Shown: positions 16,268 through 23,598 of the stretch, piece by piece
Layout: every line of letters begins with the position of its first letter
Position numbering within the stretch: position 1 is the first letter of the stretch
Assembly: GCA_048636595.1 (NCBI GenBank)
Contig: JAIVWI010000011.1
Coordinates: 1-30,516 of the forward strand
Reading direction: 5' to 3'
Source: JAJRRA01 sp048636595
GTDB lineage: Bacteria > Pseudomonadota > Gammaproteobacteria > Xanthomonadales > SZUA-36
DNA length: 30,516 nucleotides
The notes under the pieces: generated by a model
The model's database searches: none
Seen by the model: the letters and a program-made list of their open reading frames with translations, nothing else
What the model was told of the DNA's origin: nothing
Position numbers and translations under genes: made by a program

Positions 16268-16849
16268 TCAGGTTTCCGCCGGGCCGATCCATTTTTTTAC
16301 CTGTGGGGCGCGATAATCCCGGAAACGGTCCAGCAGGGCGCTGGCCGATTGGTCCATCATAATCATCGGGCGGAATTCCTGTTGCACGAATCGCTGGTCG
16401 ATGGCGTGCTCCAGGAAGGTAAACAGGTGGTCGTAATAGGCGGAAATATTCAACAGACCACAAGGCTTCTCGTGCAATCCCAGTTGTGCCCAGGTCAGCA
16501 TTTCAAAGATTTCTTCGATGGTGCCCCATCCCCCGGGTAGTGCAATAAATCCATCCGACAACTCGGCCATTTTGGCCTTGCGTTCGTGCATTGAATTCAC
16601 CACGAACAACTCGTTCAGCCCCCGGTGCGCGACTTCCCTGGTAGCCAGTACATAAGGAATCACGCCAAAAGCTTCACCGCCTTTTTCCAGCACTGCGTCA
16701 GCAACAGTGCCCATTACGCCGATGCTGGCGCCGCCGTAGACCAGCCCGATTCCACGTGCTGCCAGTTCATGTCCAAGGGTTCGGGCTGCATCCCGGTATT
16801 CAGGTAATTTGCCGGGGCTGGAGCCACAGTACACACAGATTCGCTTCAT
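16268..16849 (-). CDS. LOG-family Rossmann protein (nucleotide 5'-monophosphate phosphoribohydrolase-like)
   Basis: From the ATG at 16849 the protein has 193 residues, the usual LOG size. It opens with KRICVYCGSSPG, has GIGLVYGGASIGVMG and HERKAKMAELSDGFIALPG, and carries the family signature PGGWGTIEEIFE (the PGGxGTxxE catalytic motif). LOG enzymes release the base from AMP-type or cytokinin nucleotides; in most bacteria the physiological substrate is unclear. No good ribosome site lies before 16849. Upstream in-frame starts exist up to 16918 but lack family similarity. It converges with tonB with six bases between. Confidence 0.88.
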   Translation of the reverse strand: MKRICVYCGSSPGKLPEYRDAARTLGHELAARGIGLVYGGASIGVMGTVADAVLEKGGEAFGVIPYVLATREVAHRGLNELFVVNSMHERKAKMAELSDGFIALPGGWGTIEEIFEMLTWAQLGLHEKPCGLLNISAYYDHLFTFLEHAIDQRFVQQEFRPMIMMDQSASALLDRFRDYRAPQVKKWIGPAET

Positions 16850-16934
16850 TTGGAGGTTTCGCAATGTATTATCATTCAGGCGCCCTGGATTCATTGAGCA
16901 AGATTCCGGAATGCTCACATTACCATCTCAGCAA

Positions 16935-16966
16935 GGAACATTGCAGGTAATCAGCTGCAATGTTCC
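16935..16966. promoter_or_regulatory. Perfect 12-bp dyad upstream of carD-like promoter
   Basis: GGAACATTGCAG (16935-16946) and CTGCAATGTTCC (16955-16966) are exact inverted repeats around an eight-base centre. The dyad lies in the divergent region between the LOG gene and the carD-like gene, about 40 bases upstream of the -35 at 17007. A GC-rich hairpin (16974-16979 with 16986-16991) follows. There is no T-run, so terminator function is unlikely; a regulator binding site is the simplest reading. Confidence 0.5.
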
Positions 16967-17006
16967 GCTATCAGCAGCCTCCTGGGGCTGCATCGGAGCA
17001 CAGCGT

Positions 17007-17035
17007 TTGACTGGCACGTGAAAATAGTGTAACAT
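17007..17035 (+). promoter_or_regulatory. Sigma-70-type promoter of the carD-like gene
   Basis: TTGACT (17007-17012) and TAACAT (17030-17035) are separated by exactly 17 bases, five and four matches to the consensus hexamers. The predicted transcript would begin near 17042. That is downstream of the in-frame TTG at 17037, which therefore could not serve as the start codon if this promoter is used. Confidence 0.6.
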
Positions 17036-17076
17036 ATTGATTACTCGCAATAAATTCACCGCAACAAATCATTTCT

Positions 17077-17090
17077 GGAGAAAGCTTATT
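17077..17090 (+). promoter_or_regulatory. Ribosome binding site pointing to an ATT start codon
   Basis: GGAG (17077-17080) is followed by seven bases and then ATT (17088-17090), in frame with the carD-like gene. No ATG or GTG occurs in this frame before the conserved domain. Spacing is optimal for initiation at the ATT. Confidence 0.5.
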
Positions 17091-17561
17091 ACCATTATTC
17101 AAGGAGATACAGTTCACCACCCCCACCACGGAATCGGTCAGGTCCAGTCCATTCGCAAGAGAAGTTTTTCAGGAGAAGATGAAACTACGTTTGCACAAGT
17201 GTATTTCAAGCGCGATGGATTGACGCTGATGATGCGCAAGCAGGATCTGGCGAAAACTGTCCGGAATCCAATTAACGCCAGCGAAGCCAAACAATTGCTC
17301 GACCACCTCGAGAAATGGGAAGGCAGTATGAGCAGCCAGTGGAAAGTCCGGGCCAATGCCAACCAGGTAGCGATGGATCGTGGTGAGCCGTTTGACTACG
17401 CCAATGTCTACAAAGGGCTGAGCAGGCTGGAGTCAGAGGGGACTTTGCGCGCCTCAGACCGGGCACACCTCAACCAGGCCCTGAATTTTTTGGTTGAGGA
17501 ACTCGCCAATGCCCTGGGTGAAACGCCTGAGCAAGCCCGCAGCCAGATTGCCAGAGCCTGA
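17088..17561 (+). CDS. CarD/CdnL-like RNA polymerase-binding regulator, probable AUU start
   Basis: From the ATT at 17088 the protein has 157 residues, the normal CarD/CdnL length. The N-terminal Tudor-like domain that contacts the RNA polymerase beta subunit is seen as QGDTVHHPHHGIGQVQSI and LTLMMRKQDLAKTVRNPI. The C-terminal helical, DNA-contacting part includes SSQWKVRANANQVAMDRGEP, YKGLSRLESEGTL and LNQALNFLVEELANALGETP. Such proteins stabilise open promoter complexes. The only conventional alternative start is TTG at 17037, which adds 17 unlike residues, has no ribosome site and lies upstream of the predicted transcript start. A sequencing error changing ATG to ATT is also possible. It converges with the DNA glycosylase gene. 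Confidence 0.85.
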   Translation: MTIIQGDTVHHPHHGIGQVQSIRKRSFSGEDETTFAQVYFKRDGLTLMMRKQDLAKTVRNPINASEAKQLLDHLEKWEGSMSSQWKVRANANQVAMDRGEPFDYANVYKGLSRLESEGTLRASDRAHLNQALNFLVEELANALGETPEQARSQIARA

Positions 17562-17570
17562 TTTTCTGGT

Positions 17571-17610
17571 GTAGCAACAATCGGGTAGCAACAATCAGGC
17601 AGCGACAATA
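17571..17610. repeat. 14-bp tandem repeat, about 2.8 copies
   Basis: Units 17571-17584 and 17585-17598 differ at one base; a third, partial and more diverged unit runs to 17610. The repeat lies between the convergent carD-like and glycosylase genes and reaches into the last codons and stop (17595-17597) of the glycosylase. The unit is not a multiple of three, so expansion could alter that C-terminus. Confidence 0.8.
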
Positions 17611-18098
17611 GCGCGCCACTTCTCGAGCTTCGCCTCTACCGTCATGGCTGCATTGGCCGGGCTGGTTGAAGGCAGGCGTAGCAGGGTGATTTCTGCCTGC
17701 CCGACCGCCAGGCCGGGAAGCACATGCTTCATGTAGACCGATTCAGCCTTGGCGCCATTGAAGAACACGCGGGTGATGCCGGGGTGTTGCTCGAAAAACG
17801 TACTGAAATCATTGGTGACAATACTGCGATCATCGATATCCGAGTCCAGGCTGCTGTGGCGGGTGCAGGCCTGCAGGACGTCCCAGATCGCGATACCTCC
17901 TGCAGTAACCTGCAAGGCCCGGCCTGCGTAATCCGTTGTGGTAATGCCCAGGAGCCTGGTCACTATGGGCCAGAAGCTGTTGCGAGGGTGTGCGTAGTAC
18001 TTTTGCCTGGCAAGGGATTCACGGCTGGGCATGCTGCCGAGAATCAGTGTATGGGCATCAGACCGGCATATCGGGGGAAAGCCCTGGATGTGCGGCAT
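17595..18098 (-). CDS. DNA-deoxyinosine (hypoxanthine-DNA) glycosylase, UDG superfamily family 6
   Basis: The 167-residue protein has the UDG-superfamily motif 1 as TLILGSMPSRESLARQKYYA (residues ~17-36) and motif 2 as LLRLPSTSPANAAMT near the C-terminus. The pattern GSMPS with YYAHPRNSFWPI is typical of the small hypoxanthine-DNA glycosylase family, which excises deaminated adenine from DNA to start base excision repair. The gene follows ruvX with seven bases between and is probably co-transcribed with yqgE-ruvX. In Pseudomonas the pyrimidine genes occupy this place. The ribosome site is weak. Confidence 0.82.
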   Translation of the reverse strand: MPHIQGFPPICRSDAHTLILGSMPSRESLARQKYYAHPRNSFWPIVTRLLGITTTDYAGRALQVTAGGIAIWDVLQACTRHSSLDSDIDDRSIVTNDFSTFFEQHPGITRVFFNGAKAESVYMKHVLPGLAVGQAEITLLRLPSTSPANAAMTVEAKLEKWRAIVAA

Positions 18099-18105
18099 GG
18101 CGGGC

Positions 18106-18573
18106 TTATTCTTTCCGCGTCAGGGGCGGCATTCCGGCTGTGGATTGTATCCAGTTTTCCAGGATGATCTGTGCCGCCATGGCATCGAGTTGCCGGGCAT
18201 GTTTCTTTTTCAGGCTTCCCTGCGCCCTCAGTTCAGCAAAACGGCTTTCTGCCGCGCGCGAACTGAGGCGTTCATCCGCGAAGCTGACATCCAGTGAATA
18301 ACGATCATGAAGCCTGGCGCCAAACTTTCTTGCGGCGCGGGACATGTCGGTTTCATCGCCATTTTTACCCAGCGGCAGGCCTACCAGCAGCCTTGCCGGT
18401 TTCCACTCACGCACCAGGCGGTCTATGACAGCCCAGTCGGGTGTTTTTCCATGGCCGACAGTTTCAAGGGTGGTGGCCGTCATGGTGGTGAATTGTCCCA
18501 CCGCTACGCCAATGCGCCGGAAACCAAAATCAAAACCCAGGATATAACCGCGCGGAATCACGGTTTCAGGCAT
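18106..18573 (-). CDS. ruvX: Putative pre-16S rRNA nuclease / Holliday junction resolvase YqgF (RuvX)
   Basis: The ATG at 18573 gives 155 residues, close to the family size. RNase H-fold landmarks are ILGFDFGFRRIGVAVG (catalytic D15), LLVGLPLGKNGDETDMS, FADERLSSRAAE and LDAMAAQIILENWI (C-terminal Asp). The protein processes the 5' end of 16S rRNA in E. coli and was originally proposed as a Holliday junction resolvase. GGAAGGTGG precedes the ATG, which overlaps the end of yqgE by eight bases. The upstream frame to 18633 lies inside yqgE and is not needed. Confidence 0.92.
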   Translation of the reverse strand: MPETVIPRGYILGFDFGFRRIGVAVGQFTTMTATTLETVGHGKTPDWAVIDRLVREWKPARLLVGLPLGKNGDETDMSRAARKFGARLHDRYSLDVSFADERLSSRAAESRFAELRAQGSLKKKHARQLDAMAAQIILENWIQSTAGMPPLTRKE

Positions 18574-19165
18574 GACCACCTTCCGCGTGCAACCGGTCGA
18601 TTTTGATACCAAGGCGTTCCAGCGCCTCGTCAAAGCGTTTGGGCAGTGGCATGTCGAACACGATTTCGCTGTCCGCCAGCACAGTCAGCCAGGCATTCTC
18701 CCGCAGTTCACCTTCCAGTTGTCCGCCGCCCCAACCGGCATAGCCCAACGCGACAATGTATTTTTCCGGCCCCTTTCCCTCGGCGACGGCGGTCAGTACG
18801 TCGCGCGAGGTGGTAACCATGATGTCCGGTCCAACCTTCATGCTCGATTCGTAGCCATCCTGGGGGGAATGGATCACAAAACCCCGGTCCGGGGCCACCG
18901 GGCCACCCTCCAGCACCTGCATTTGCCGAATGGAGTCATCGCTGCAATCGATGTGCAATTGGGAAAGAATTTCGCCCAGTGAAAAATCCGACAGGCGGTT
19001 GATCGTGATGCCGATGGCTCCGTCATCACTGTGCTGACACAGCAGTGTGACACTGCCTGCAAAATTACCATCCACCATTCCCGGCATGGCAATCAATACC
19101 TGCCGTTCGAGGTAGCCTGAAGTAGTCACATTGTCTTCTTTACCCATGCTATGCAGAGTGGACAT
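18566..19165 (-). CDS. yqgE: UPF0301/AlgH-family protein YqgE
   Basis: From the ATG at 19165 the protein has 199 residues, compared with 187 in E. coli. The family core is visible: YLERQVLIAMPGMVDGNFAG, SVTLLCQHSDDGAIGITINR, LEGGPVAPDRGFVIHS and KYIVALGYAGWGGGQLEGEL. AlgH/YqgE proteins are widespread with no settled biochemical role; pairing with ruvX is conserved. Met at 19147 is an equally plausible start. A longer open frame to 19558 would overlap trmB on the other strand and carries no family similarity. Confidence 0.9.
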   Translation of the reverse strand: MSTLHSMGKEDNVTTSGYLERQVLIAMPGMVDGNFAGSVTLLCQHSDDGAIGITINRLSDFSLGEILSQLHIDCSDDSIRQMQVLEGGPVAPDRGFVIHSPQDGYESSMKVGPDIMVTTSRDVLTAVAEGKGPEKYIVALGYAGWGGGQLEGELRENAWLTVLADSEIVFDMPLPKRFDEALERLGIKIDRLHAEGGHA

Positions 19166-19352
19166 TTCTTTACCGCTTTTCAAGCATTTTCTCGTTAATT
19201 GGTGTCTTTTGTCCGTTAGACGGATGAAGAGTGACAGGTGAAGGATGATCATGGCAGGGTTGGCGTGCGGAGCAACATTCCAAACGCGCAGCTTGATACA
19301 ATTGATGGTCAAGTCCGTGTAAAGGCCCAGGCGAACAAACAGTTCTTCAAGA

Positions 19353-20054
19353 ATGAAAAATGTTACTGAGAAAAATAAAGAAGGCAGGCGGCCTGTGCGC
19401 AGCTTTGTATTGCGAGGCGGGCGCCTGACCGAGGGGCAGAAGCGGGCACTGGATGAATTTTGGCCGCGCTTTGGTATTGAGAAGGGCGAATCACTGCTCG
19501 ATTTCAAGGCCCTTTTTGGCAGCGACGCCCCTGTCATCATGGAAATTGGTTTTGGCAATGGCGATGCGACCTGGCAAATGGCGCAGGCTCATCCTGAGGA
19601 AAATTATCTTGGCGTGGAGGTACACCAACCAGGCGTCGGACACCTGTTGCTGAAAATGAAACAGCATGGAATCACGAATATCCGCATTGCCAATGATGAC
19701 GCCGTGGAGTTTTTGCGCCGGCGGGTCCCGGAAGAATCGCTGGATGGCGTGAGGATTTACTTTCCCGACCCCTGGCCAAAGAAACGGCATCACAAAAGAC
19801 GGCTCATCCAGCCCTCATTGATCGAATTACTGGCTTCCAGGATGTGCCCGGGCGCCCTGTTACACCTGGCGACAGACTGGGAGCCTTATGCGGAGCACAT
19901 GCTGGAAGTCATGAGGTCGTCCGACGGTTTTGTAAATCTGTCCCCATCCGGAGATTATTGCGATCAGCCAGAGTGGCGGCCGGAGACCAAGTACGAAAGA
20001 CGTGGTGAACGTCTCGGGCATCAGGTCAGGGACCTGCTTTTCAAGAGGATTTGA
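19353..20054 (+). CDS. trmB: tRNA (guanine-N7-)-methyltransferase TrmB
   Basis: The 233-residue SAM-dependent enzyme methylates G46 of tRNAs. The SAM site is MEIGFGNGDATWQMAQAHPE (about residues 63-82), and the acceptor-side motif YFPDPWPKKRHHKRRL is the TrmB signature. The C-terminal tail TKYERRGERLGHQVRDLLF is also typical. It is divergent from yqgE across 187 bases, in which I see no convincing promoter. Its SAM is made by the MetK encoded about 5 kb downstream. Confidence 0.95.
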   Translation: MKNVTEKNKEGRRPVRSFVLRGGRLTEGQKRALDEFWPRFGIEKGESLLDFKALFGSDAPVIMEIGFGNGDATWQMAQAHPEENYLGVEVHQPGVGHLLLKMKQHGITNIRIANDDAVEFLRRRVPEESLDGVRIYFPDPWPKKRHHKRRLIQPSLIELLASRMCPGALLHLATDWEPYAEHMLEVMRSSDGFVNLSPSGDYCDQPEWRPETKYERRGERLGHQVRDLLFKRI

Positions 20055-20134
20055 CTGCCCAATGGTTTCGGCGCCGCGCTCGCGTTAGGATAGCCGTGAA
20101 GATATTGATCAGGACCATTAAAACTGAGCACTAA

Positions 20135-21973
20135 ATGGAATTCGGCTTAACACTTACCAGCGACATGATGCTGGTGCTGCTTGTACTGACGGCCACCATC
20201 GGGCTGTTTGTCTCGGAATTACTCCGTGTCGATATTGCTGCGATCCTGGTCATGGTGGTGATCGGCTTGCTCGGCCTCGTGCCGCCAACCGAGCTGTTCA
20301 ATGGATTTGCATCCAACGCTGTGCTGTCGATTATCGCCGTGATGATCCTGGGCGCCGGGCTGGACCGGACCGGCGTCATGACCGTGGTGGCCGCATACAT
20401 ACTCAAGGTGGGCGGCAATACCGCCAGCAGGATTGTTCCCCTGGTGTCAGGCACGGTGGGTGTGATTTCCGGCATGATGCAGAACGTGGGGGCCACTGCG
20501 CTGTTCATGCCGGTGATGTCGCGAATTTCGAGCCGGACAAAGATTCCCTTGTCCCGCCTGTTAATGCCGATGGGTTTCTGCGCCATCCTGGGCGGTACTT
20601 TGACGATGGTGGGCTCCTCTCCGCTGATTCTGCTCAACGACCTGATTGAAAATGCCAACAAGTCACTGCCGCCGGGCGTTGAAACCCTGAAAACGTTTCA
20701 ACTCTTTGACGTGCTGCCCGTGGGCATGGCCCTGTTGACGGTCGGCATCCTCTATTTTCTGATTGGGGGTAAATACCTGCTTCCCGAGCAGAAAGAAAAG
20801 TCCACCGGCACACCCGGGAAGACAAAAACCTATTTTGCCGATGTCTACGGCATCAAGGGAGATGTATTCGAATTGCTGGTGACCGTGGACAGCCCGCTGG
20901 TTGGAATGAAAATCAGCGAAGCGGAAAAGATGGAGGGTGCGCCAATCCTGCTGGCTATCCGGAACACCGAAGAACCTCGTCTGGCTCCGCCGTCGGATGA
21001 AATGATCTGGGTGGGAACCATCCTGGGTGTGATGGGTACACGCGACGTTGTCGGGCGATTCGCCCTGGATAACCAGTGCCGCGTCCAGCCGCGTCTGAGA
21101 ACCTTCGGAGGACTGTTCAATGCCAGCCGGGCCGGTATTTCCGAGGTTGTCATTCCGCCCGGTTCAAGGTTCGTGGGGCAGACGGTTGGAGACGCTCGTT
21201 TGCGCAAGCGCTACGGTATCAGTGTGCTGGCGATCAATCGCCGTGGCGAAATTCTCACCGATGGTATCAGGGAAATGGAACTGGAAACCGGTGACTGCCT
21301 GGTTTCCCACAGCACCTGGCGGGATCTCTCGGAGGTTAGCAGGGAACGGGATTTCATCGTCGCGACGGAAATTCCCAAGGAAGAGCAGCGCCCGCAAAAA
21401 GTAGCCCATGCTTTGATATTCTTTGCTATCTCCATCAGCATGATCGTCTTTACTGACTATCGTCTGTCAATTTCCTTGCTGGTGGGTGCGATGGGAATGA
21501 TCCTGACCGGCGTGCTGAGCATGGATGAGGCTTACAACGCAGTCAGTTGGAAGACGGTATTCCTGCTGGCCAGCCTGATACCGCTGGGCGGAGCGATGGA
21601 ACGAACCGGGACGGCAGCCTGGATCGCCCAGGAAATCATGGTGATCCTGGGTGATGTTCCCGAGATCGCCATCCAGATAGCGCTGGCCGTGATGGCCACG
21701 GTGTTCAGCCTGGTCATGTCGAATGTGGGCGCAACGACCATCCTGGTCCCTATTGCAGTGAGTATCGCATTTGCCACCGGCGCCAACCCCACCATGTACG
21801 CCCTGATCGTCGCCCTGTCCACATCGAATGCTTTTATTCTGCCGACACACCAGGTGAATGCGCTGATCATGGGTCCCGGCGGCTACCGCGTCGCAGATTT
21901 CATCCGGGCCGGCAGTGGCATGAGCGTGCTTTTCATCATCGTGATGCTGACGGTGGTCAACCTTTTATTTTAG
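20135..21973 (+). CDS. SLC13-type permease with two TrkA-C (RCK-C) domains
   Basis: The 612-residue membrane protein has two hydrophobic transport halves (residues ~1-220 and ~425-612) separated by a soluble insert. The insert contains two RCK-C/TrkA-C-like modules: LLVTVDSPLVGMKISEAE (~245-320) and VVIPPGSRFVGQTVGDARLR (~335-405). Repeated transport motifs are MMQNVGATALFMPVM and VMSNVGATTILVPIAV, with Asn-Val-Gly in each half. This architecture belongs to the SLC13/DASS-related permeases, which move sulfate, dicarboxylates or other anions with Na+; the substrate is not predictable. No clear ribosome site precedes the ATG. Confidence 0.87.
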   Translation: MEFGLTLTSDMMLVLLVLTATIGLFVSELLRVDIAAILVMVVIGLLGLVPPTELFNGFASNAVLSIIAVMILGAGLDRTGVMTVVAAYILKVGGNTASRIVPLVSGTVGVISGMMQNVGATALFMPVMSRISSRTKIPLSRLLMPMGFCAILGGTLTMVGSSPLILLNDLIENANKSLPPGVETLKTFQLFDVLPVGMALLTVGILYFLIGGKYLLPEQKEKSTGTPGKTKTYFADVYGIKGDVFELLVTVDSPLVGMKISEAEKMEGAPILLAIRNTEEPRLAPPSDEMIWVGTILGVMGTRDVVGRFALDNQCRVQPRLRTFGGLFNASRAGISEVVIPPGSRFVGQTVGDARLRKRYGISVLAINRRGEILTDGIREMELETGDCLVSHSTWRDLSEVSRERDFIVATEIPKEEQRPQKVAHALIFFAISISMIVFTDYRLSISLLVGAMGMILTGVLSMDEAYNAVSWKTVFLLASLIPLGGAMERTGTAAWIAQEIMVILGDVPEIAIQIALAVMATVFSLVMSNVGATTILVPIAVSIAFATGANPTMYALIVALSTSNAFILPTHQVNALIMGPGGYRVADFIRAGSGMSVLFIIVMLTVVNLLF

Positions 21974-21980
21974 TGCTGCT

Positions 21981-22319
21981 TCAATCAGTGTTTCCGCCCA
22001 GCCAGACTTCATCGTCCCTGGTGTAGATGTCGATGGACTGCAGGCTCGATCCCTCGCATGGCCCCTGCAGGCATTTTCCGCTGGAAAGATCGAAAGCCGC
22101 GCCATGGTGGGCGCATACCAGAAGCCCGTCATCACCGACCATGAATCGGTCAGGCGCCCAGCTGAGGCTGAGGCCCTGGTGAGGGCAGGTATTGTGATAG
22201 GCCAGAATTTCATCATTGACCCGGAACAGCATCACGAAAAAGGGTTTATCCCCGGTACTGATGCAGATTTCCTTACCTTTTGTGCTGATCTCACTCACTT
22301 TGCACAGGCGTTGTGTCAT
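21981..22319 (-). CDS. Rieske [2Fe-2S] ferredoxin-type protein
   Basis: The ATG at 22319 (GGAAG five bases upstream) gives a 112-residue soluble protein made of one Rieske domain. The cluster ligands are C45-P-H47 (TCPHQGLSLSW) and C69-A-H-H72 (VCAHHGAAFDLSSGKC), spaced as in bacterial Rieske ferredoxins and the small NirD-like electron carriers. Without a partner oxygenase or nitrite reductase nearby its redox partner is unknown. A GTG at 22331 is an alternative start. It converges with the SLC13 gene, leaving seven bases between stops. Confidence 0.87.
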   Translation of the reverse strand: MTQRLCKVSEISTKGKEICISTGDKPFFVMLFRVNDEILAYHNTCPHQGLSLSWAPDRFMVGDDGLLVCAHHGAAFDLSSGKCLQGPCEGSSLQSIDIYTRDDEVWLGGNTD

Positions 22320-22374
22320 TGACTCTTCCACTATGAGGACTTATCTATCGAGATGAACAAGAGATGATTATTTA

Positions 22375-22650
22375 ATGCAATATTATATCAGCCCACCCCC
22401 AATGAACCCCTTATCCCGTGCACTGGCAGGGATAATGGCGGTGCTGGCCCTGGTTGCAGCCTTCTTCTTTGGCCTGATTGTGCTGGCCCTGGCCGTTGGC
22501 GCCGGTCTGCTGTTCTGGCTGGGCATCCGCCTGCGTTTATGGTGGTTACGGCGCCACATTCCCCCGATTGACACCACCCCTGCAGGCACGTCAAAGAAAG
22601 GTCAGGTGATCGATGCGGAATATACCGTCGTATCCAGGCGGAAAGATTGA
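22375..22650 (+). CDS. Small two-helix membrane protein of unknown function
   Basis: The 91-residue protein has two closely spaced hydrophobic stretches (about residues 16-33 and 35-52), a basic patch (RLRLWWLRRH), and a soluble tail ending in KKGQVIDAEYTVVSRRKD. A tail of the type VIDAEYTVV is shared by small membrane proteins of many gammaproteobacteria; I do not recognise a function. The gene lies between the Rieske gene and a CBS-domain gene and is probably transcribed with the latter. The start at 22375 is weakly supported; Met at 22402 is an alternative. Confidence 0.65.
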   Translation: MQYYISPPPMNPLSRALAGIMAVLALVAAFFFGLIVLALAVGAGLLFWLGIRLRLWWLRRHIPPIDTTPAGTSKKGQVIDAEYTVVSRRKD

Positions 22651-22710
22651 ATTGTTGTAATTCCGCTTGTTCGGTATAGAATTAAAAGAGATTGGAATTT
22701 GGAGAAACTT

Positions 22711-23145
22711 ATGTCCACGATCAACGATGTCCTGGATCGCAAAGGAGGAACGGTCCTTACAATCGACGGTAACGCGTCGGTCATTGACGCAATCAGAACC
22801 ATGTCCGAGGCCAATATTGGTGCGCTGGTCATTCAGGATGATGAGCAATTGCTTGGTATATTTACCGAACGGGACTACCTTAAAAAAATAGCACTAATGG
22901 GCCTCTCGTCATCAACCACACCTGTAGCTGATGTCATGTCATCCCCGCTGATAACAGTTGACATCGGCGAGTCGGTCCACATCGCCATGGAAACCATGAC
23001 GGAATGCCGTTGCCGGCACCTGGTCGTCCTGGACAAAGGTTCCATGACCGGTATTGTTTCCCTGGGTGATATGGTCAAGCATATGCTGGAGGATAAGGAA
23101 GCCGAAGTGGAACAACTCTCGCAGTATATTGCCGGTTCGTACTAA
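22711..23145 (+). CDS. CBS-domain pair protein
   Basis: The ATG at 22711 has GGAG six bases upstream and gives 144 residues. Two CBS motifs fill the protein: SVIDAIRTMSEANIGALVIQ with GIFTERDYLKKI (~residues 20-65), and VADVMSSPLITVDIGESVHI with RHLVVLDKGSMTGIVSLGDM (~72-130). Stand-alone CBS pairs bind adenine nucleotides and regulate partner proteins. No partner is evident, although the preceding membrane protein is a candidate. A REP-like inverted pair begins seven bases after the stop and may define the transcript end. Confidence 0.88.
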   Translation: MSTINDVLDRKGGTVLTIDGNASVIDAIRTMSEANIGALVIQDDEQLLGIFTERDYLKKIALMGLSSSTTPVADVMSSPLITVDIGESVHIAMETMTECRCRHLVVLDKGSMTGIVSLGDMVKHMLEDKEAEVEQLSQYIAGSY

Positions 23146-23152
23146 CTGGTTC

Positions 23153-23213
23153 TGTAAGAGGTCGCTTGCGGCCGACATGCTCTTGAGCGGTCGGCCGCAA
23201 GCGACCTCTTACA
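23153..23213. repeat. REP-like element, inverted pair A
   Basis: Two identical 23-base units face each other: 23153-23175 (+) and 23191-23213 (-), loop 15 bases. Each unit reads TGTAAGA, then a small hairpin GGTCGC-TT-GCGGCC, then GA. The layout (conserved head, hairpin with TTGC centre, inverted pairing) resembles Pseudomonas REP elements, which are mobilised by RAYT transposases. The minus-strand unit contains the stop codon of the hypothetical gene at 23209. The strong hairpin could also end transcription or protect mRNA on both strands. Confidence 0.85.
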
Positions 23214-23595
23214 AAGTATCTGAATCCTGTTCGTCAGATTTATCGACTTTGGTCCCGGCCTGCTTTTTCCCGGCCCGTTCTTTTTTGTAGTGCTCCATCA
23301 TCGCCGATTCCATCTGGCCCAAAACGTCATCCATTGAGCCGGCAGGGTGGGATTTCCCCAGGGGCCGCTGACACCCAAACAGATTGATCCAGCGCTCGCT
23401 GCGACGGCCCAGTTTGATCACCCGGCGGTATTCACGGTCTGGTTCGTCACCACCCCGCAATAGTCCGATCAGGGCGGCGAACAGGGAAACCGGGATCAGT
23501 ACGGCATCCCGGAAACCGTCAGCAAGCAGTTTGATTTGCAGTACCGCGGCTTCACGAATCAATTTGGCCCGGGGACTGCGGGTTTCAGTTTTCAT
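23209..23595 (-). CDS. Hypothetical protein with one hydrophobic segment
   Basis: This 128-residue protein is not recognised. It has a helical N-terminus, a hydrophobic stretch (about residues 31-46, VLIPVSLFAALIGLLRGG), a basic middle (RRVIKLGRRSERWINLFG) and a charged, Lys/Glu/Asp-rich C-terminus. It probably attaches to the inner membrane. Three bases separate it from the upstream NhaD-like permease gene on the same strand, so the two are probably co-transcribed. Its stop codon TAA lies inside a REP unit (last codons GAT ACT TTG TAA, the final TG of TTG being the REP's first bases), suggesting the C-terminus was redefined when the repeat arrived. Confidence 0.6.
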   Translation of the reverse strand: MKTETRSPRAKLIREAAVLQIKLLADGFRDAVLIPVSLFAALIGLLRGGDEPDREYRRVIKLGRRSERWINLFGCQRPLGKSHPAGSMDDVLGQMESAMMEHYKKERAGKKQAGTKVDKSDEQDSDTL

Positions 23596-23598
23596 TTA

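Noticed and set aside
16263..16298. Possible tonB terminator (GGATC...GATCC then T7)
   Set aside because: The five-base stem with a large loop is too weak and lies inside the LOG coding sequence.
19166..19558. N-terminal extension of yqgE
   Set aside because: It would overlap trmB on the other strand, and family homology begins only after 19165.
20051..20091. Promoter for the SLC13 gene from TTGACT and TAGGAT
   Set aside because: The hexamers are 29 bases apart.
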